Shown: piece after piece, positions 32,201-41,461 of the stretch | Numbering within the stretch: position 1 is the stretch's first letter | Layout: each line of letters begins with the position of its first letter | Source: Tribonema minus | Lineage: Eukaryota > Sar > Xanthophyceae > Tribonematales > Tribonemataceae | Direction: 5' to 3' | Assembly: GCA_017506865.1 (NCBI GenBank) | Contig: JAFCMP010000021.1 | Coordinates: 372,001-436,000, forward strand | Length of the DNA stretch: 64,000 bases | Program-made: the position numbers and the translations under genes | Notes under the pieces: generated by a model | Told to the model about the DNA's origin: nothing | The model's input: the letters and a program-made list of their open reading frames with translations, nothing else | The model's database searches: none

Positions 32201-33502
32201 GCGCCGGAGCTCGCAGAGTTCTTGCGCTGCGCTCGCCACGGTGGTTTCACGCTACAGGAGGCATTGTACGTACGCGGCGATGACGCGCACCTCGCGCAAA
32301 CGCGCCACCGCGTGTTCTATGTGCTAGCGCGGCCCGGCAGCGGCGAGCACGACAGCGCGCGCATGCGCGCGTCCATGGCGCACGCGCGCGAGCTGCTGGC
32401 CTTCGCCAAGGCTGGAGCCGCGTACGAGTCAGTGCGTGAGGTCACCGGGGACGTTCCCGACAGCAGCGGTCAGCAGCGGCAGTTCTTCACGTCAGTTGGC
32501 CGCAACCGTCTCTCCAAGCAGATCTACAGCATGGACGGACCAGCGCCGACTACGCGCGGCAGCACTTACCGCCGCGACCCCAAGCCCACTGGTGTACAGT
32601 GCACCATGCGTCCTATGGATGCCACTCAAGACCCGGCCGAGTTTGCGCGCTCTGAGCATCTGCCGTGGTCAGCACTGTGCGCAATTCACAGCTTTCCTGC
32701 CACGTACAAGTGGGACGCGCCGGAGGCCGGCGACATTGCCGCATATGCGCAATACCTTGCCAATGCGGTGGCGCCGCGCATGGCAGAGCTGGTTGGCGAC
32801 ATTTTGCAGCAGAGTGGCGTCTTCCATGATGCTGCAGAACAAGCGGCGCGACCCCTGCCACCCGAGATTCAGACGCTGATCAACACCGGCACGCACGTCG
32901 CTTTCGGCACGTACGGCGTCAAGCTCGCAGCTGCAGCAAGGCAGCGCATGCGCGACATGGCGGCAGGTGCCGCTGCGTCGGCATTGCCTCGCGCGCCCGA
33001 CAAGTTGCGCGCAGCAGCAGCAGCAGCGCCAGCAGCAGCGGCAGTGGCGGCAGCGGCGCCTGCGCCGGAGGCAGCAGTGGCGGTACCGACGCCTACTTGT
33101 TCGCACCACGCGCGCGTGGCTCCTGCCGCGGCGGCACCTGTGATGACGCCGGCTTGGACTTCAACGCACGGCGCGCGCGCCGCGGCCTCGGCGGCCGCGG
33201 CGGCGCCGGCGACAACATCATCATCTGCGCGCAGCACTGAGACGGTGGTCCCCGCCGCAGCAGCAGCTGCGCATGCCCCGTCATTGCCCACTTCAACGCG
33301 CGCTGCAGCGGCGGCGCCTGCCGCGGAGGCGGCACATGGCACCTTTTCGGGGGGGGGTGAAGGTGGTGGCAATGCGCTTAGCGGCATCTTTTCGCTGGAC
33401 ATGCGCACGGAGGAGTGGCGCCACACTAGCGAAAGGTGGTGGCAATGCGCTCAGCGGCATCTTTTTGCTGGACATGCGCACGGAGGAGTGGCGCCACACT
33501 AG
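29258..33502 (+). CDS. Retroelement ORF: protease and C5 DNA methyltransferase
   Basis: Fossil element part. The first 550 residues are low-complexity alanine/proline/threonine-rich. An aspartic protease follows (LWDSGASVTAIS about 31050; ILGRDFINRH about 31305). From about 31838 to 32812 comes a cytosine-C5 methyltransferase domain: EIYCGAGG (motif I, SAM binding), FGGPPCTRYS (motif IV, catalytic Cys), LLENVPG (motif VI), QTRHRVF (motif VIII) and a motif-X-like ANAVAPRMAELV. The remainder is again alanine-rich. The domain lies between protease and reverse transcriptase, an unusual place for a cellular enzyme. Confidence 0.88.
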   Translation: MGGALGGSSVAGGGSDAPPRTTVSALDAPAVAAAAQQQQQQQPLVVAAAASQLRQQPHHLSTTAAPASAASAAVTAAPAPAGAASAAAGTASVVAPPPIATSAAAALRHAATAAALKGAAPLAMHSSAVTAPASAAHAAVAQRPGSAVAPAAPAVPSSLRAGNSLRPIALPFVPASSPVAQQPPWHRRAAQQDLKTAGFATPYSHSAAATATRGTAAVQRGTPARRASATSAGAGDVRDQGGVGAASVTAAATPTTGAASATAAAIPTTAAPAMAHAASTSALAPESTSAPSTSAPPTSRVAARDAVSATLIKGALVTYLKQGAAEGEPAKILAVHTEADEDPYYTVLLLRSCQERQTDAAHLRLCQHAAPSATAAAAAAAAAAAAAAPAAPAQAAAAAAPVPAAPAAPAAAAAAAATPTATHSTGTDRCGSSHASAHAQWADFKACAAQRQAQQQETKARSQRQLQASVDDNEWAGLVTPTLHHSGGSTTLADVAEDGLDSLGRDEAAVDAARVTAYINGLISALYTPESRTRGPGASDAAIFQYYAEVVALEAQLLPLTQQVEPGKLRGSVHADVHSLFRCKLRSARATRCSFIKRSLWDSGASVTAISQRCYERLVASGAIDSADVQKLTAPRSIAGIDTSAAPQKVTTIVALHFGAFGAHGLSAPVMALVVPHLPYDFILGRDFINRHPWTAVNTPLYGSSINDSEPPGSTEYRFSSAPPPAQPTRSDSAASPSPSTPCYAYDTDKQWVAVVRVDANSPETPSESTFPVWIQVMEADGVTPVQASAEQMVQVLVTAAHAGTIASTELATGTFAKPVLLQQRANASLNLPRGTVLGKAIPLRSVPASSMQREHGERPRAVEIYCGAGGMAEGLRDYTDIALAIDHEQRALDIYAANHPGTQTLRRDMALSETRRELIAAMRRLQAQVLFGGPPCTRYSYAGTRLTALGIQHLYYMLEIAMGADCCRLLLLENVPGLQSAPELAEFLRCARHGGFTLQEALYVRGDDAHLAQTRHRVFYVLARPGSGEHDSARMRASMAHARELLAFAKAGAAYESVREVTGDVPDSSGQQRQFFTSVGRNRLSKQIYSMDGPAPTTRGSTYRRDPKPTGVQCTMRPMDATQDPAEFARSEHLPWSALCAIHSFPATYKWDAPEAGDIAAYAQYLANAVAPRMAELVGDILQQSGVFHDAAEQAARPLPPEIQTLINTGTHVAFGTYGVKLAAAARQRMRDMAAGAAASALPRAPDKLRAAAAAAPAAAAVAAAAPAPEAAVAVPTPTCSHHARVAPAAAAPVMTPAWTSTHGARAAASAAAAAPATTSSSARSTETVVPAAAAAAHAPSLPTSTRAAAAAPAAEAAHGTFSGGGEGGGNALSGIFSLDMRTEEWRHTSERWWQCAQRHLFAGHAHGGVAPH

Positions 33503-36500
33503 CGACGCGGACACTGACGCGGACGCTGGAGCGGCTCCCATGGACACGGCGGCGGTGCGCGAGGCGCTGCAGCAGCAGCTGGGTGAGTCAATCTCCTTTG
33601 AGCCAGAGCAGGGGGATGCAAAAGTACATATACCTGATAGTGGTGGCGTTGCTTTGGGGACTTATGCTCACGTAGACCCCAAGGTGAACGCAGCACTAGA
33701 CAAGGCTCGCGCGTGCTTGCCAGCTCATATGTTGGCAGTGCGCGTGGACCTTGAGGGGTGGAATGCGGACCAAGTGGCGCGGCTGTGCTTCATGTTGGCA
33801 GAATACGCCAGCAAAACCTTCTCTAAGGATAAGTGGGATGTAGGGTTCTGTGATGCCCTGCCTTTCCGCCTTGACATAAAGGAGGGCACTATGCCGTGCC
33901 ACAACCGCCCCTACAGGTACTCCCCTGCAATGACGGCACTTATCAAGGTTGAGATTGACAAGCTGCTTGCGGCCGGCATCATACGGCCCTCTTTGTCCAA
34001 CTGGGCGTCCCCTGTAGTGGCAGTGCTCAAGCCAGACGGCACAGCACGAATCACTGTTAACTACAAGAAGCTCAACGCCCAGACTATAGTGCCTCAGATC
34101 CCCATCCCCAACATTGAAGACTTGCTCAACAGTCTTGGTGGATCCTCTGTCTTCAGCACTATGGACATCACAAGCGGCTACTTCACCTCTGCCATCAGCC
34201 CTGATGCCATCCCCCTCACCGCTATGGTGACCTCGTTCGGCCTCTATGAGTGGTTGCGCTGCCCCCAGGGCGCTGCCGGTGCGCCTGGACATTTTACACG
34301 CCTCATGCAGACAGTGCTCGCGGGCCTTAATCGCGTGCAGCCCTACATTGATGACGTCATAGTGTCCAGCTCATCCATTGATCAGCACCTCAGCGACCTT
34401 AAGGGTGTCTTTGCCCGTTTTGATCAGCACGGTATGAAGTTAGCCCCTGCCAAGCTCCACATAGGCTGCAAACACGTCAAGTTTCTGGGCCACATCGTCG
34501 GCGTAGATGGCATTAGGCCAGATCCTTCTAAGGTTCAAGCCCTGCTCGAAATGCCTGAGCCCAGCAACCTCTCGCAGCTACGTGCGTGGCTAGGCCTCGC
34601 CAACTACTATCGCCGCTTTGTGCGCAGCATGGCTCAGCTAGTGGCTCCTCTCACCGCTCTAATGGCGAAAGGCGCGGAGTTCAACATCAGCAGCGAGCAG
34701 CGGCGCGCCATGCGCGCCGTCAACGAGGCTTTGGCGCTGCATACCGTCATGCGCTACCCCGACTACGCTGCTGCCGCCAGCGGCGCGCGCCCCTTCATCC
34801 TCGCCACCGACGCCTGCAAGGAGGGCTTCGGCGCTGTGCTGTCACAGGCTGACGCCAACGGCGTCGAGCAGCCCATCGCCTTCACCTCCCGCGCGACGCT
34901 GCCCAATGAGCGCAACTGGTCTACCACGGACTTGGAGGCCGGCGCCATCGTCAACGGCATCAAGAAGTTCCGCCACATGCTATGGGGCACCCCCTTCACG
35001 CTCTACACCGACCACCGCGCCCTGCAGTACATGGAGTCTATCCGTGAGCGCACCGCGCGCGGCGGGCGCTGGGCAGAGTTCCTCTCAGCGTTCAACATCA
35101 ATGTGGTGTTCAAGAAGGGCAGCGCTCACGGCAACGCCGACGGCCCAAGCCGCAATCCACTTCCCGCAACTGCCGCGGACGCCGCCGAGGCGACGCGCGA
35201 GCGGCTCCTGCACGCATACGGCCTGGAGGCCGTTGATGCCCACCGCCTTGAGGCGCTCGCAACCGGCGAGTACTTGGAGGTTTGCATGCTCATTGTTGAT
35301 GCATTGCAAGGGGGCGGCATGGCGGAGATAGCTGCTATGTCGGAGACGGCGGGCGTGGCTCCGGGGGCGTGCGATGCGTTTGCCCACCATGAGGAGCTGG
35401 GGCGGCTTACCCCCGGTGACTGGCAGCGTGAGCAGTGCGCGGATAAGCAGCTCGGCTCGCTACACGCCTTCTTGGCGGACGGCGCGCTGCCTCACGACGC
35501 GGCGCTTGTTACGCAGGTGAAGCAGTGGGCGCAGCACTGCACTCTGCGCGCTTGTGGCAGCAGTCAGCTTCTAGTGCGCAACCCCCCTGACACCCCCAAC
35601 GTCACGCAGATTGTTGTGCCCCGTTCCTTGCGCGCCCTTGTCCTAGATGCCTTTCACGGTAGTGCATGGGCAGGCCATCAGGGCGTTAAGCGCACTTTAG
35701 AGCGTGTTCGTGCTCATTGCTGGTGGCCCAGTTGGACGCGCACAGTCAGCTACTGGGTTAGTCATTGCTGGCCTTGCCAGGCGTACAAGAACACTGGTAA
35801 ACTCTCGCGCCACCCCCTCGTTTGGCGCGAGAGACCCCCCTCCCCCTTTCACACCATTGCTATTGACCATTTCGGCCCGCTGCCCCTCAGTAACCGCGGC
35901 CACGCCTACATCCTTGTAGTCATGGACTTATATAGTGGCTGGGTGTGGTGTTATCCTATCACCCCAGACAACTTCAACTCTGTTGGCACGGCTCACATCT
36001 TAGTCAACCAGCACAGCACACTCCATGGCACACCTGCCAAACTCCTGAGCGATAGAGGCAGCATTTTCATGTCGGCCCTTGCACGCGCATTCTATCAGCA
36101 GATGGGTACGCGCAAACTGAGCACTACCGCATATCACCCTGAGTGTAACGGCAAGTGCGAACGGTTCATGCAGGAGCTGGCACAAATGTTGGCAATGACA
36201 GTCAATAATGCAACGGGGGATTGGCCAGACTGGCTGCCTCATATTGCTTTTGCGCACAACACGGCACACAACCGCGCAACCGGCGCGACTCCATACCTAC
36301 TTGCCACCGGTCGGGAGGCCCACTACGCCTTACATCTCCTTCTAGGCAGGTTGCAGAAGCCCATAGCGCCCCCAGGCACGAGCCCCTCCGTAGCTGAGCT
36401 TGTACAGGAGCTTACGCAGCGCCAGCGCGCCGCACACGATGTTGCTGCGCAGCGACACGCGCTGCGTCGCGCCCGTGTGCTGCGGGACAACGAGGCGCTC

Positions 36501-37589
36501 GCGCGCGCCTTTGGCTTGCGCACACACTATGCGGCAGGCGAGCGCGTGTGGTACTACCATGCGCCGCGCACGCATGCTGCCGCCGGCGACATCGACCTCA
36601 ACCCGACTTCACCTACGTTCGGCACGCCACTTCGGACGCTGTTCAGCAAGAAGCTGCTCGACCGCTGGCAGGGCCCCTATAGGGTCCTCGCCGTTGGCCC
36701 AAGCGTCTTCGGCGACAAGCCGGTGCAGTCCGGTGTACTGGTCATCGACATGAAGGAGGGCCCCACGCGCGTCACGCGCCACCTGGTCAAGCTGTGCCGT
36801 GACCCCACTGACGACAGCGAGGGGCCGCCCGGGACACTGCCGGCCGGTTTTGCCCGCTACCTGCTCGCCAAGCATTGGCATGGCCGATCGCCCGGCTCAC
36901 TCACTGCCGATGATGTAACCGCCGACCCTGAGCGTCACGGCGTGGAGGCTGTGATGCGCCATCGCCTTGTTGCGGAGGCGCGCGGCCGCGGGCAGCGCCT
37001 GCAGTACCTCGTGCGCTGGGAGGGCAACGTTGCCAACTCTTGGGAGGACGCATTCAACATGGACGCGTGCCCTACGGCGCTGCACGAGTACTGGACTACG
37101 CTGAGCCGCGCCGCCGACTTACGCGATGACTTCGCGATCGACGGCGCCGGCACGGAGGTCGTCAGGAGGGAGCTGCGCAAGGCGGAGAAGCAGCGCGGCA
37201 TCGGAGGCGTCTTAGCTGTGTGTGGGCGGGGGTCATACGAGCTCGCGCCCGGTGCGCATGTTGTCATGTCGGCACCCAGTAGCAGCATATTGCTGAGCAC
37301 TGCTGTCAGGGGTATGCAGATCATGGTAGCCTATCAAATGACTACTTCTGACGGCGCAGTGTACACACAGTGGCATGAGGGTGAGGTCGTGGGCGTAGTC
37401 CAATCCGCTAGCCGCACACGCAAGCAGGCACCGCGTCTCAGGGTGTTCTGGGTTGCTGAGGGCAAGTACTCGGTACTGCCGCTTAGTGCTGACACGTATG
37501 GCACTGCGCCTACGTCACCGCAGGGCACGTGGTTTCTGTGTGGCAGCAGGGCGCAGGTCAATGCGCTTGAGGGCAACGCAGTGCAGTAG
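33273..37589 (+). CDS. Retroelement ORF: RT, RNase H, integrase, chromodomain-like
   Basis: Fossil element part. Reverse transcriptase with YIDDVIV at about 34345; RNase H with ATDACKEGFGAVLSQ at about 34803; integrase with an H2C2 zinc domain (GHQG..CWWPSW..CWPCQ, about 35670-35785) and a DDE core beginning AIDHFGPLP at about 35860; a chromodomain-like module (LQYLVRWEG..SWED, about 36990-37100), which in chromoviruses directs insertion to marked chromatin; then an unmatched C-terminal tail of about 150 residues. Confidence 0.92.
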   Translation: MPRHCPLQRALQRRRLPRRRHMAPFRGGVKVVAMRLAASFRWTCARRSGATLAKGGGNALSGIFLLDMRTEEWRHTSDADTDADAGAAPMDTAAVREALQQQLGESISFEPEQGDAKVHIPDSGGVALGTYAHVDPKVNAALDKARACLPAHMLAVRVDLEGWNADQVARLCFMLAEYASKTFSKDKWDVGFCDALPFRLDIKEGTMPCHNRPYRYSPAMTALIKVEIDKLLAAGIIRPSLSNWASPVVAVLKPDGTARITVNYKKLNAQTIVPQIPIPNIEDLLNSLGGSSVFSTMDITSGYFTSAISPDAIPLTAMVTSFGLYEWLRCPQGAAGAPGHFTRLMQTVLAGLNRVQPYIDDVIVSSSSIDQHLSDLKGVFARFDQHGMKLAPAKLHIGCKHVKFLGHIVGVDGIRPDPSKVQALLEMPEPSNLSQLRAWLGLANYYRRFVRSMAQLVAPLTALMAKGAEFNISSEQRRAMRAVNEALALHTVMRYPDYAAAASGARPFILATDACKEGFGAVLSQADANGVEQPIAFTSRATLPNERNWSTTDLEAGAIVNGIKKFRHMLWGTPFTLYTDHRALQYMESIRERTARGGRWAEFLSAFNINVVFKKGSAHGNADGPSRNPLPATAADAAEATRERLLHAYGLEAVDAHRLEALATGEYLEVCMLIVDALQGGGMAEIAAMSETAGVAPGACDAFAHHEELGRLTPGDWQREQCADKQLGSLHAFLADGALPHDAALVTQVKQWAQHCTLRACGSSQLLVRNPPDTPNVTQIVVPRSLRALVLDAFHGSAWAGHQGVKRTLERVRAHCWWPSWTRTVSYWVSHCWPCQAYKNTGKLSRHPLVWRERPPSPFHTIAIDHFGPLPLSNRGHAYILVVMDLYSGWVWCYPITPDNFNSVGTAHILVNQHSTLHGTPAKLLSDRGSIFMSALARAFYQQMGTRKLSTTAYHPECNGKCERFMQELAQMLAMTVNNATGDWPDWLPHIAFAHNTAHNRATGATPYLLATGREAHYALHLLLGRLQKPIAPPGTSPSVAELVQELTQRQRAAHDVAAQRHALRRARVLRDNEALARAFGLRTHYAAGERVWYYHAPRTHAAAGDIDLNPTSPTFGTPLRTLFSKKLLDRWQGPYRVLAVGPSVFGDKPVQSGVLVIDMKEGPTRVTRHLVKLCRDPTDDSEGPPGTLPAGFARYLLAKHWHGRSPGSLTADDVTADPERHGVEAVMRHRLVAEARGRGQRLQYLVRWEGNVANSWEDAFNMDACPTALHEYWTTLSRAADLRDDFAIDGAGTEVVRRELRKAEKQRGIGGVLAVCGRGSYELAPGAHVVMSAPSSSILLSTAVRGMQIMVAYQMTTSDGAVYTQWHEGEVVGVVQSASRTRKQAPRLRVFWVAEGKYSVLPLSADTYGTAPTSPQGTWFLCGSRAQVNALEGNAVQ

Positions 37590-37764
37590 TGTAATGTTCA
37601 ACTTTGCATGTGATAGTCGTGCATAGCATATGTGCGCTGGGTGAGAGACAGTTAGCATATGGGCTGTGTGCAAGTCTTGCACTTGTGTTGTGTTGTGGAT
37701 ACACATAGTGAAGTCATGGTTGCTTCCCTGTCGTCGGGCTTAGCAAAGCCCTAGGGGGGGTGAC

Positions 37765-37976
37765 TGTGGTGACACTGGGTTGTGTCACCTGTTTCAACGG
37801 TCTGTTCTTCAAGGGCCGTTCCGAGACAGTTCTTGACAGTTACAAAAGTTGAGGTTGGCGATCACTTCGGAGTGAGCTAGCCTGATAACACACACACACT
37901 TGCTCGAGTGCTGCTGTGAGTGTCAGTGTGCTGTCTGCTCTGTTTGTCAGTGCTCACGTGCAGTGCAAGCACATCA
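37765..37976 (+). repeat. 3' LTR, 212 bp
   Basis: Nearly identical to 25717-25930; followed by the second TATG target-site copy. Confidence 0.92.
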
Positions 37977-38160
37977 TATGCCGCAGGGCATTGCCTTGGC
38001 GGCAATGTTCATCTGACAGCAGGATTCAGCGCTGCCGTGAAAGCGAATGGCGCAGTGCGCGCCGCCGCAGTGTCCACACCTGTGGTTGCGTAGCCACACG
38101 TAGTGGATGGACAGCCAGTCAGGCATGTATGGTGACAGTCGCCAATCCGCTTTAGCCAAC
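37977..38160 (-). CDS. Candidate cysteine-rich exon beyond the retroelement
   Basis: The minus-strand open segment has HRCGHCGGAHC, SAESCCQ and KAMPCG, the same CC-plus-spaced-Cys style as the segment at 25530-25716 on the other side of the element. Its upstream part (ADWRLSPYMPDWL) matches the duplicated sequence at 38607-38755. Borders not settled. Confidence 0.4.
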
Positions 38161-38755
38161 TACTGGTTTGATCTCAAAAGATCGATATGCAAAACTCACA
38201 GACATAGACACATGCACATATAAAAGCTCAGATGCAGCGGTTGCGCATCCAATGACAGTTTACCATACCAAACACGTGAGACCTTTCCATAGTGAACACC
38301 CATGCCTCGAACGCTATAAAGCTTGCACGCAGAAGTCTTTTGACTACTGCGGATATGAGGGCACTGTTTGACTCGTGGCCAATTGCTGCAGCAGCGGCGA
38401 CCGCGGTCATTGGTGGGAGGTACTTGCGGCTAACCATCCTTTGTCACCTAGAGCTCTATGATCTTTTGATTCGTTTCAATTTAAGAAAAAATAATCACTG
38501 CCAACGACCAGCTGCCAGCTCTGCTAGAAGATACAAACCCACAACGCCAAAACTGCTCAACACCAAAGGCAGCTGTTGCTTTGCGACGTTTACGGCCATT
38601 TACACCTGTGATTGTATAGCCGTATGTAAGCAGATAGAGCAGTCAGACATGTACGGTAACAGTTGCCAACCCGCTTCAGCCAACTGCTCCAGCTGGTCGA
38701 TCTCAGAAGATCTTTTTGCAAGACTCGCAGACATCGAAATGCACTTATGAAGACC
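38080..38755. repeat. Diverged direct duplication, ~150 bp
   Basis: 38080-38230 and 38607-38755 share GACATGTAYGGT, CCAAYCCGCTT, AGCCAACT, GATCTCARAAGATC and CTCRCAGACAT in the same order and orientation. Between them (38231-38606) no gene is recognised. Confidence 0.65.
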
Positions 38756-38829
38756 AAGATGCGAGACAGACAGCGACCACACAGCTCTCGCACCCGCACA
38801 ATGCAATCGCGCCCACAAACCTTGCAGGA

Positions 38830-38999
38830 CAGCAGGTTGTTTGGTCCGCTGAGAGGATCCCCAATCCATCGGCCCCGCAGCGATCCAGGCCAGTTGATGA
38901 CGCTGCATCTGCTGCTGCCGTAGGAACGAGCTCTCTTAGGCCGGCTGAGGCCTGCACCGCGCCGGCTCGTAGCGCTGCTAATATCAACAATATCCTCAT
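38830..38999 (-). CDS. Candidate first exon with signal peptide
   Basis: On the minus strand, an ATG at 38999 begins MRILLILAALRAGAVQA, a good signal peptide, followed by GLDRCGADG and TTCCPA and a possible donor (TGCAAG-GTTTGT). This suits the first exon of the secreted cysteine-rich gene whose other parts run down to 23581. The structure is inferred from cysteine style and order only. Confidence 0.45.
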
Positions 39000-39084
39000 G
39001 GATCTCAAGATCGCAGCACCTCACGCACGGTTAACAGGATTGCCGGCAAGGCTGTGCTGATAATCTTCACAATGGTTGGGGCTG

Positions 39085-39420
39085 GCATGTACTGGCCGTG
39101 GAGTTGAAGTTGGTTCAAGAACATCGGCACGCAGCAGAGGGAGGCAGCAGCAGCAGAAGGCAGCGCAGCATGAGGGCATACACAAAGCATGCAGCAGCAG
39201 TAGGCAGCAGTAGGCAAGAGTCAGAAGTCACCGCAGCAGCAGGCATGCAGCAGGAGTGCAGCCACAAATCAGGCAGGCAGCAGAAGGCAGGCAAAGCGCA
39301 ACAGCAGTGGCGCAACAGCATCAGGCAGACAACAGCAGGCAGGCAGCAGCACTCAGTGCAGCAGTAGGCAGGCAGCAGTGTGCAGGCAGCCAGCAGGACA
39401 GGCAGCAGTAGTAAGCAGTG
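39085..39420 (+). repeat. CAG/GGCAGGCAG-rich low-complexity tract
   Basis: Imperfect CAGCAG and CAGGCAG repeats. The first 70 bp (GTGGAGTTGAAGTTGGTT..GCAGAGGGAGGCAGCAGC) recur at 41635-41700. No gene. Confidence 0.85.
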
Positions 39421-39894
39421 GGGGCACGACAACGGGTGCCCCTTGACTTCAAGGGGGCATTTGAAGCTGGTCCAGTGGGCGCTCGCCAACGGTTGCCCCT
39501 GTCCGCAACATTTGGCACATGTGTAATCGATCGGATGCTCACATACAACAGCAGTGCTGCCAATCATAACTTTGCGATACAGTCATCAGAAATTTGCGAG
39601 ATATGCACTCCTCGGTGTTTTGCAGTGCTGGTGTTCCTGTTGCTATTTCTGTGCTGGTGTTTGGCTGCTGTGCTACTGCTCGGTGCACTTAAGAGTTGTA
39701 AGCATGGTACGATGCTCATGATTGACTATTGCGCGCAATGTTGCAGGGCAACAACGAGCTTGCGTGCCCTGAGGCTGCGCTCGTGGTTACCGGATGCAAC
39801 AACATTTGAGAACAGTGTCGCACACGAACTGCGCATGGGAGAGAGGTACAATTTTCTGCACATCATGTAGCCGCAGAGTCTTCAAGCGCAGCTG
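39421..39894. other. Intergenic, no gene recognised
   Basis: A plus-strand frame with hydrophobic VLVFLLLFLCWCLAAVLLL (about 39625-39690) could encode a membrane segment but lacks other support. Confidence 0.3.
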
Positions 39895-40482
39895 ATGTCT
39901 GCAGCACGAGCGCAGGTGGCATACTCTGGCGCACACGCTACCTTGCAGACTCTCGTCACCAAATTTATAAGAGCAGATCCTGGATTGATTTACAGCTTTC
40001 GGATGGCAGAGATGTACCGGCTTGGCCAGTACCCTCATTTGAGGCCCGATAACGACCTGGCGATCCAGCTGTACGAGGCCATGCTCAAATTACCACTTCA
40101 GCCCGACATGAACGATAGTATAGACGGTGCGCTGCAGTCGCTGATCGCAGACGTAGATGTGCCAAGCGACGCCATCAGCATGCCATGTCAACCCGGTCTG
40201 GTTGTTAGCTGTCATTTAATGCAGAAGCATGATCATTATGCGCAAGTGTTGTCGCGGTATTGCGCCCAGGCACGTGCGTGGGAAGCCTATCAATCGGCTG
40301 AGGTCGTGACTGAAAACGAAGAGAGCCACTTGACGGCACAGAGGCGCGGCATTGATGACAGAGTTGCGGTGCTTGCAGAGTTGCGCCGTGACGCTGACCG
40401 TCACAACGTGCATGATCACACTGTGGTAAGCGCTGCAAGACAGGCCATCACTGCCTTGATGGAGGAATATCACAACAGATAG
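39895..40482 (+). CDS. Hypothetical protein, 195 aa
   Basis: Soluble helical protein, family not recognised. A stretch near residues 35-70 (FRMAEMYRLGQYPHLRPDNDLAIQLYEAML) resembles a single TPR/Sel1-type helical hairpin, suggesting protein binding, but one unit is weak evidence. The C-terminal half is charged and likely helical (AVLAELRRDADRHNVHDH). The gene precedes the 169-aa gene at 40553 on the same strand, with about 70 bp between, so the two may be co-expressed. Composition is like the virus-type genes rather than the GC-rich retroelement. Confidence 0.6.
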   Translation: MSAARAQVAYSGAHATLQTLVTKFIRADPGLIYSFRMAEMYRLGQYPHLRPDNDLAIQLYEAMLKLPLQPDMNDSIDGALQSLIADVDVPSDAISMPCQPGLVVSCHLMQKHDHYAQVLSRYCAQARAWEAYQSAEVVTENEESHLTAQRRGIDDRVAVLAELRRDADRHNVHDHTVVSAARQAITALMEEYHNR

Positions 40483-40552
40483 CCTCCGCAAGACACAAGG
40501 AAGATGGAAGCTGGTCTTAATATTTTGCGCTCATCGCGCATCGTGGCGCCAC

Positions 40553-41062
40553 ATGTTCAGCATAACGGCGGTAATACTGAGTTTACGAATCTACAGCAAC
40601 GCGTTCGGGTGTAGCGAGCGTGACTTACTGAATGCTGTGGTAACCAAAATTAAGCAGCAGGAGGACAGCGAGCTGCAGCACTCATCAATGGAGTCGTTGG
40701 GCCTTGCGTTGGCATCTGCCGTTGAAGAAGGCATCATAGTGTGTCACAGTGGAAAGATGGTGCGCATTGTCTCAGTGCTGCGCTACTCACAGCTGGCGAA
40801 CACCACGGTGTCAATAGATATGCCATTGGCACACATGACTCCCGAGCTACGTCACGAGGCATTGACGTTGGCAGCGGTCACACGAAAGGAGTGGCTGCAT
40901 AATCAGGATGCCGAGGACCAGAGCAAGTACGAGAACGGAGCCAAAACGCTGGCAGCTCAAGTGCGAGCGCTCTATCTTCAAAGGGGGAGTAGCATTTATG
41001 ACGAGCTCGTGGAGCCTGCAGTGCTGGAGAAACTCCAGCAGGAGAGTGCCGAGTTCTTTTGA
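40553..41062 (+). CDS. Hypothetical protein, 169 aa
   Basis: No family recognised. Residues 20-75 (SERDLLNAVVTKIKQQ through EEGIIVCHSGKMVRIV) look like a helix-helix-strand wing arrangement of the kind seen in winged-helix DNA-binding domains; the C-terminal half is helical and charged. Start chosen at the first ATG of the frame; a downstream start would remove a hydrophobic N-terminus (MFSITAVILSLRIY), which might instead be a membrane anchor. Confidence 0.55.
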   Translation: MFSITAVILSLRIYSNAFGCSERDLLNAVVTKIKQQEDSELQHSSMESLGLALASAVEEGIIVCHSGKMVRIVSVLRYSQLANTTVSIDMPLAHMTPELRHEALTLAAVTRKEWLHNQDAEDQSKYENGAKTLAAQVRALYLQRGSSIYDELVEPAVLEKLQQESAEFF

Positions 41063-41159
41063 GCACGACGGCGACACTGTACATCTACCTCGTTGTGTAC
41101 GTGCTGGCACAACTGCGACATTGTCCATCTATCTCAGTGTGTACGTGCTGGTCACATAC

Positions 41160-41345
41160 ACTCAGCAGGCAGTGCAGCAGGCAGTGCAGCAGGCAGTGCA
41201 GCAGGATAACAGACACTAAGCAGGAAGCAGGCAGGCAGTAGGCAGGCAGCAGGCAGGCAGTAGGCAGGCAGCAGGAGTACAGACGCAAAGCAGGCAGAGG
41301 CATCAGGGGCAGCAGCAGCAGGCAAAAAAGAAGGAAGGCAGAGCA
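41160..41345 (+). repeat. CAG/GCAGGCAG low-complexity tract
   Basis: Perfect 12-bp GCAGTGCAGCAG units at the start, then CAGGCAGTAGG-type repeats. The tract and the ~300 bp after it are matched at 47587-47920. Confidence 0.85.
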
Positions 41346-41461
41346 GAGGTCTGGATTTGAATATGTGCAATTATTGTGCTTTTCAGTAACATCAGCGACA
41401 GGCGGCGATGGGGTATGCAAGACCTAAAATGCATGATGCGATATTGTTTACGTAGTGCAGC

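Larger units (their letters stand above)
25717..37976 (+). mobile_element. Ty3/gypsy LTR retrotransposon with C5 DNA methyltransferase domain
   Basis: A 12.26-kb element with 214/212-bp LTRs (TG at the start, CA at the end), a 4-bp target-site copy TATG on each side (25713-25716 and 37977-37980), a purine tract before the 3' LTR (about 37751-37760) and an internal order of Gag, protease, DNA methyltransferase, reverse transcriptase, RNase H, integrase and chromodomain-like tail. This order and the C-terminal chromodomain place it with Ty3/gypsy chromoviruses. The LTRs are nearly identical, so insertion is young. It looks whole or nearly so, with at most about one break. It is visibly GC-richer than the virus-like DNA around it and lies inside a cysteine-rich minus-strand gene. 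Confidence 0.93.
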
